A stretch of 64,000 nt of DNA from Pseudomonas silesiensis (lineage in GTDB: Bacteria; Pseudomonadota; Gammaproteobacteria; Pseudomonadales; Pseudomonadaceae): positions 2,500,501 through 2,564,500 of the forward strand of contig NZ_CP014870.1 in NCBI RefSeq assembly GCF_001661075.1. The letters run 5' to 3'. Of the stretch, positions 62,109 to 64,000 are shown piece by piece. The position numbers and the translations under genes are program-made. The stretch's first letter is position 1; the number at the start of each line of letters is the position of its first letter. The notes under the pieces are model-generated. The model was not told the DNA's origin, searched no databases, and saw nothing but the letters and a program-made list of their open reading frames with translations.

Positions 62109-62499
62109 AGACGTGCGCCCCGGCGAAGTACTGCCGGAGCTTGCCGTCCCAATCACGGTGACCCTGATCAACGGCGGCGCGATTGCCACCCGTGATTACT
62201 TCCCCGGCCACCACGACGCAGAGGCGGCCCGTGCCTTGGGTTCGCCCCACGTGTTCATGAACATCCTCACCACCAATGGGTTGGTGCAGCGGTTCATCGA
62301 GCAGTGGGCCGGGCCGCTGGCGCAATTCACCGCGCTGAAAATCAAGCTCGGCGCACCGAACTACCCCGGCGACTGCATGACCTTCAGCGGCAGCGTCACC
62401 GGCGTCGATGCGCACACCCGCTCGGTGGAAATCACCTTGAGCGGCAAAAATTCCATGGGCAACCACGTGACCGGCACGGTCGCGCTGGTCCTGCCCTGA
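62080..62499 (+). CDS. MaoC-type hydratase (ChsH1-like)
   Basis: A protein of 139 residues with a hot-dog hydratase motif ATRDYFPGHHDAEAA. Asp39 and His44 have the spacing of the catalytic pair described for mycobacterial ChsH1. It would supply the active site that the MaoC half of the 59994 protein lacks, the two forming one enoyl-CoA hydratase. It starts inside the acyl-CoA dehydrogenase gene. Confidence 0.88.
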   Translation: MTSKNTKRFEDVRPGEVLPELAVPITVTLINGGAIATRDYFPGHHDAEAARALGSPHVFMNILTTNGLVQRFIEQWAGPLAQFTALKIKLGAPNYPGDCMTFSGSVTGVDAHTRSVEITLSGKNSMGNHVTGTVALVLP

Positions 62500-62516
62500 C
62501 AGCCGGAGAGACACAG

Positions 62517-63695
62517 ATGACTGATTCATCGATTTCCGGGCGTGCCGCGATCGTTGGTCTAGGCGCAACCGAATTTTCCAAGAACTCCGGACGCACCGAA
62601 TTGCGCCTGGCCCTGGAGGCCACTTTGAGTGCCCTCAAGGACGCCGGCATCGACCCGAGCGAGGTCGAGGGTTTCAGTTCCTATTCCGTGGACAAGGTCC
62701 CGGAATACGAAATTGCCCGTTTGCTCGGTTGCAAGGACGTGAAGTTTTTCTCGCAAGTACCCCACGGTGGCGGCGCGGCTTGCGGGCCGGTGATGCACGC
62801 AGCCATGGCAGTGGCGACCGGGATGGCGAAAGTGGTGGTGGTGTATCGCGCCATGAACGAACGCTCCTGGTATCGCTTCGGTACCGGTAACTACGGCTTC
62901 GCTTCGGCGCCGACCTTCGACAACGTCAACTACGGCTGGTACATGCCCCACGGCTTTCATACGCCGGCGGCCTGGGTCGGCATGTTTGCCCAGCGCTACA
63001 TGCACACCTATGGCGCCACTAGCGAAGACTTTGGCCGGATCGCAGTGGCGGCGCGGGATTTTGCCGCCACCAACCCCCAGGCGTTTTTTCACGGTAAGCC
63101 GATCACCCTGGAAGAACACCAGGCCTCGCGCTGGATCTGCGAACCGCTGCACCTGCTCGATTGCTGCCAGGAATCCGATGGCGCCGTGGCGATGGTGATC
63201 ACCTCGGCCGAGCGCGCCCGTGACCTGCGGCAGAAACCGGTGACCATCAAGGCCGGTTCCCAAGGCATCAGCCACGGCCAGCAGAGCATGACCTCGTTCT
63301 ACCGCGACGACATCACCGGGCTGCCGGAGATGGGCGTGGTCGCCCGCGAGCTGTATCGCCAGTCGGGCCTGGGCCCGGAGTCTTTCCAGACCGCCGTGAT
63401 CTACGACCATTTCACCCCGTTCGTATTGCCGCAGCTGGAAGAGTTCGGTTTCGCCAAACGTGGCGAAGCCAAGGAATTCATCCGCGCCGGGCACCACGCC
63501 CGTGGCGGCAAACTGCCGATCAACACCCACGGCGGGCAACTGGGCGAAGCCTACATCCACGGCATGAACGGCATCGCCGAAGCGGTACGCCAGGTGCGTG
63601 GCACGGCGGTCAACCAGGTGGCGGATGTGCAGAACGTGCTGGTCACCGCCGGCACCGGCGTACCCACCAGCGGCCTGATTCTCGGCGCAGCTTAA
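62517..63695 (+). CDS. Thiolase-like lipid-transfer protein (Ltp2-like retro-aldolase)
   Basis: A protein of 392 residues of the thiolase/SCP-x fold: AAIVGLGATEFSKNSGR, PHGGGAACGPVMHAAMAV (in part), an RWICEPLHLLDCCQESDGAVA segment and NTHGGQLGEAYIHGMNG. The position of the thiolase cysteines differs from true thiolases, and YDHFTPF replaces the usual motif. In mycobacteria Ltp2 with the DUF35 partner cleaves the C17 side chain as propionyl-CoA. The gene order here (MaoC-DUF35, MaoC, Ltp2) matches that system. GGAGAG precedes ATG 62517. Confidence 0.88.
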   Translation: MTDSSISGRAAIVGLGATEFSKNSGRTELRLALEATLSALKDAGIDPSEVEGFSSYSVDKVPEYEIARLLGCKDVKFFSQVPHGGGAACGPVMHAAMAVATGMAKVVVVYRAMNERSWYRFGTGNYGFASAPTFDNVNYGWYMPHGFHTPAAWVGMFAQRYMHTYGATSEDFGRIAVAARDFAATNPQAFFHGKPITLEEHQASRWICEPLHLLDCCQESDGAVAMVITSAERARDLRQKPVTIKAGSQGISHGQQSMTSFYRDDITGLPEMGVVARELYRQSGLGPESFQTAVIYDHFTPFVLPQLEEFGFAKRGEAKEFIRAGHHARGGKLPINTHGGQLGEAYIHGMNGIAEAVRQVRGTAVNQVADVQNVLVTAGTGVPTSGLILGAA

Positions 63696-63705
63696 GGAGC
63701 AGCCT

Positions 63706-64000
63706 ATGTTCGTCGACCTCACTCCCGAACAACATGCCCTGCGCCTCAAGGTGCGGGATTATTTCCAGGCCCTGATGACCCCGGACCTGCGCGACCAGTT
63801 GCGCGGCAAGGAAGGCGGCGAGCTGTTTCGCCAGACCATCCGCCAGATGGGCCGCGACGGCTGGCTGGCAGTCGGCTGGCCGAAGGCCCATGGCGGTCAG
63901 GGCTACGCCGCCACCGAACAGTTGATCTTCTTCGAAGAAGCCAACATCGCCGGGGCGCCGCTGCCGTTCGTGACCATCAGCACCGTGGGCCCGGCCTTGA
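63706..64000 (+). CDS. Acyl-CoA dehydrogenase, N-terminal part (runs off window)
   Basis: The first 98 residues are present, beginning MFVDLTPEQHALRLKVRDYF and including GWLAVGWPKAHGGQGY, the usual acyl-CoA dehydrogenase N-terminal domain. AAGGAG is 6 bases before ATG 63706. It is probably the second subunit partnering the protein at 60975. Whether it carries the catalytic Glu lies outside the window. Confidence 0.9.
   Translation, partial: MFVDLTPEQHALRLKVRDYFQALMTPDLRDQLRGKEGGELFRQTIRQMGRDGWLAVGWPKAHGGQGYAATEQLIFFEEANIAGAPLPFVTISTVGPAL

Overview
The window looks like a chromosomal segment of a fluorescens-group Pseudomonas. The supporting signs are GC-rich coding with NNC/NNG codons, many REP-type palindromes of the 'gtaggagc...gcttgc' kind between genes, a DUF6124-type gene with a structured leader, and Pseudomonas-style CstA/YbdD, SRAP and Rhs genes. 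No rRNA, tRNA, CRISPR array, integrase, transposase or phage head gene was seen.

Layout. (1) 1-5.9 kb: an Rhs tip region with the 3' end of an rhs gene (HNH-type toxin tip plus immunity gene), a displaced 'orphan' Rhs C-terminal module with a different AHH-type nuclease tip plus its own immunity gene, and a third truncated core fragment. (2) 6.1-11.05 kb: a NarL/LuxR response regulator and a Cache-domain histidine kinase, divergent from a CstA/BtsT-family transporter and its YbdD partner. Three TACGTA-centred palindromes lie in the divergent region. (3) 11.3-15.7 kb: a lipoprotein trypsin-like protease, a PPP-type phosphoesterase, a small unknown protein, a YedK/SRAP DNA-protein crosslink protein and an MHS-type MFS transporter. 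(4) 16.3-41.7 kb: a co-directional 18-gene extracellular contractile injection system (eCIS, Afp/PVC/MAC-like). It encodes sheath, tube, a zinc-ribbon chaperone-like protein, a proline-rich protein, a DUF4255/Afp16-like cap, an AAA+ ATPase, a small protein, a giant DUF4157-HNH protein (candidate cargo), Afp7-like and LysM-like proteins, gp27-like and gp5-like hub proteins, PAAR, gp25, two baseplate J-like proteins (one with a PA14 insert), an Afp12-like protein and a DUF6519 fibre-like protein. Most genes are joined by ATGA stop/start overlaps. No tape-measure protein was recognised.

(5) 41.9-51.8 kb: a flavin reductase with a MarR-like tail and an MFS transporter, divergent from an aldehyde dehydrogenase, a Tat-type amidase, two KstD-like flavoproteins and an SDR. 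(6) 51.9-57.2 kb: a minus-strand, AT-richer operon for a 907-residue cell-wall hydrolase (M23-like, SH3-like, EF-hand and GH19 parts) followed by two exported small proteins and a two-TM protein. This looks like a secreted antibacterial effector with immunity genes. (7) 57.7-64 kb: a DUF6124 gene with a hairpin-rich leader, a crotonase, and a tight plus-strand operon of SDR, MaoC-DUF35 fusion, acyl-CoA dehydrogenase, MaoC, Ltp2-like thiolase/aldolase and a second acyl-CoA dehydrogenase cut by the window edge. The last set has the composition of the mycobacterial ChsE/ChsH/Ltp2 steroid side-chain (igr) module.

How they fit. Regions 1, 4 and 6 are three different contact or injection weapon systems within 57 kb. 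Regions 5 and 7 together resemble a catabolic set for steroid-like (bile-salt-like) compounds: amide hydrolysis, A-ring dehydrogenation, aldehyde oxidation and CoA-dependent side-chain removal. That reading is an inference from family membership and has not been demonstrated for this strain.
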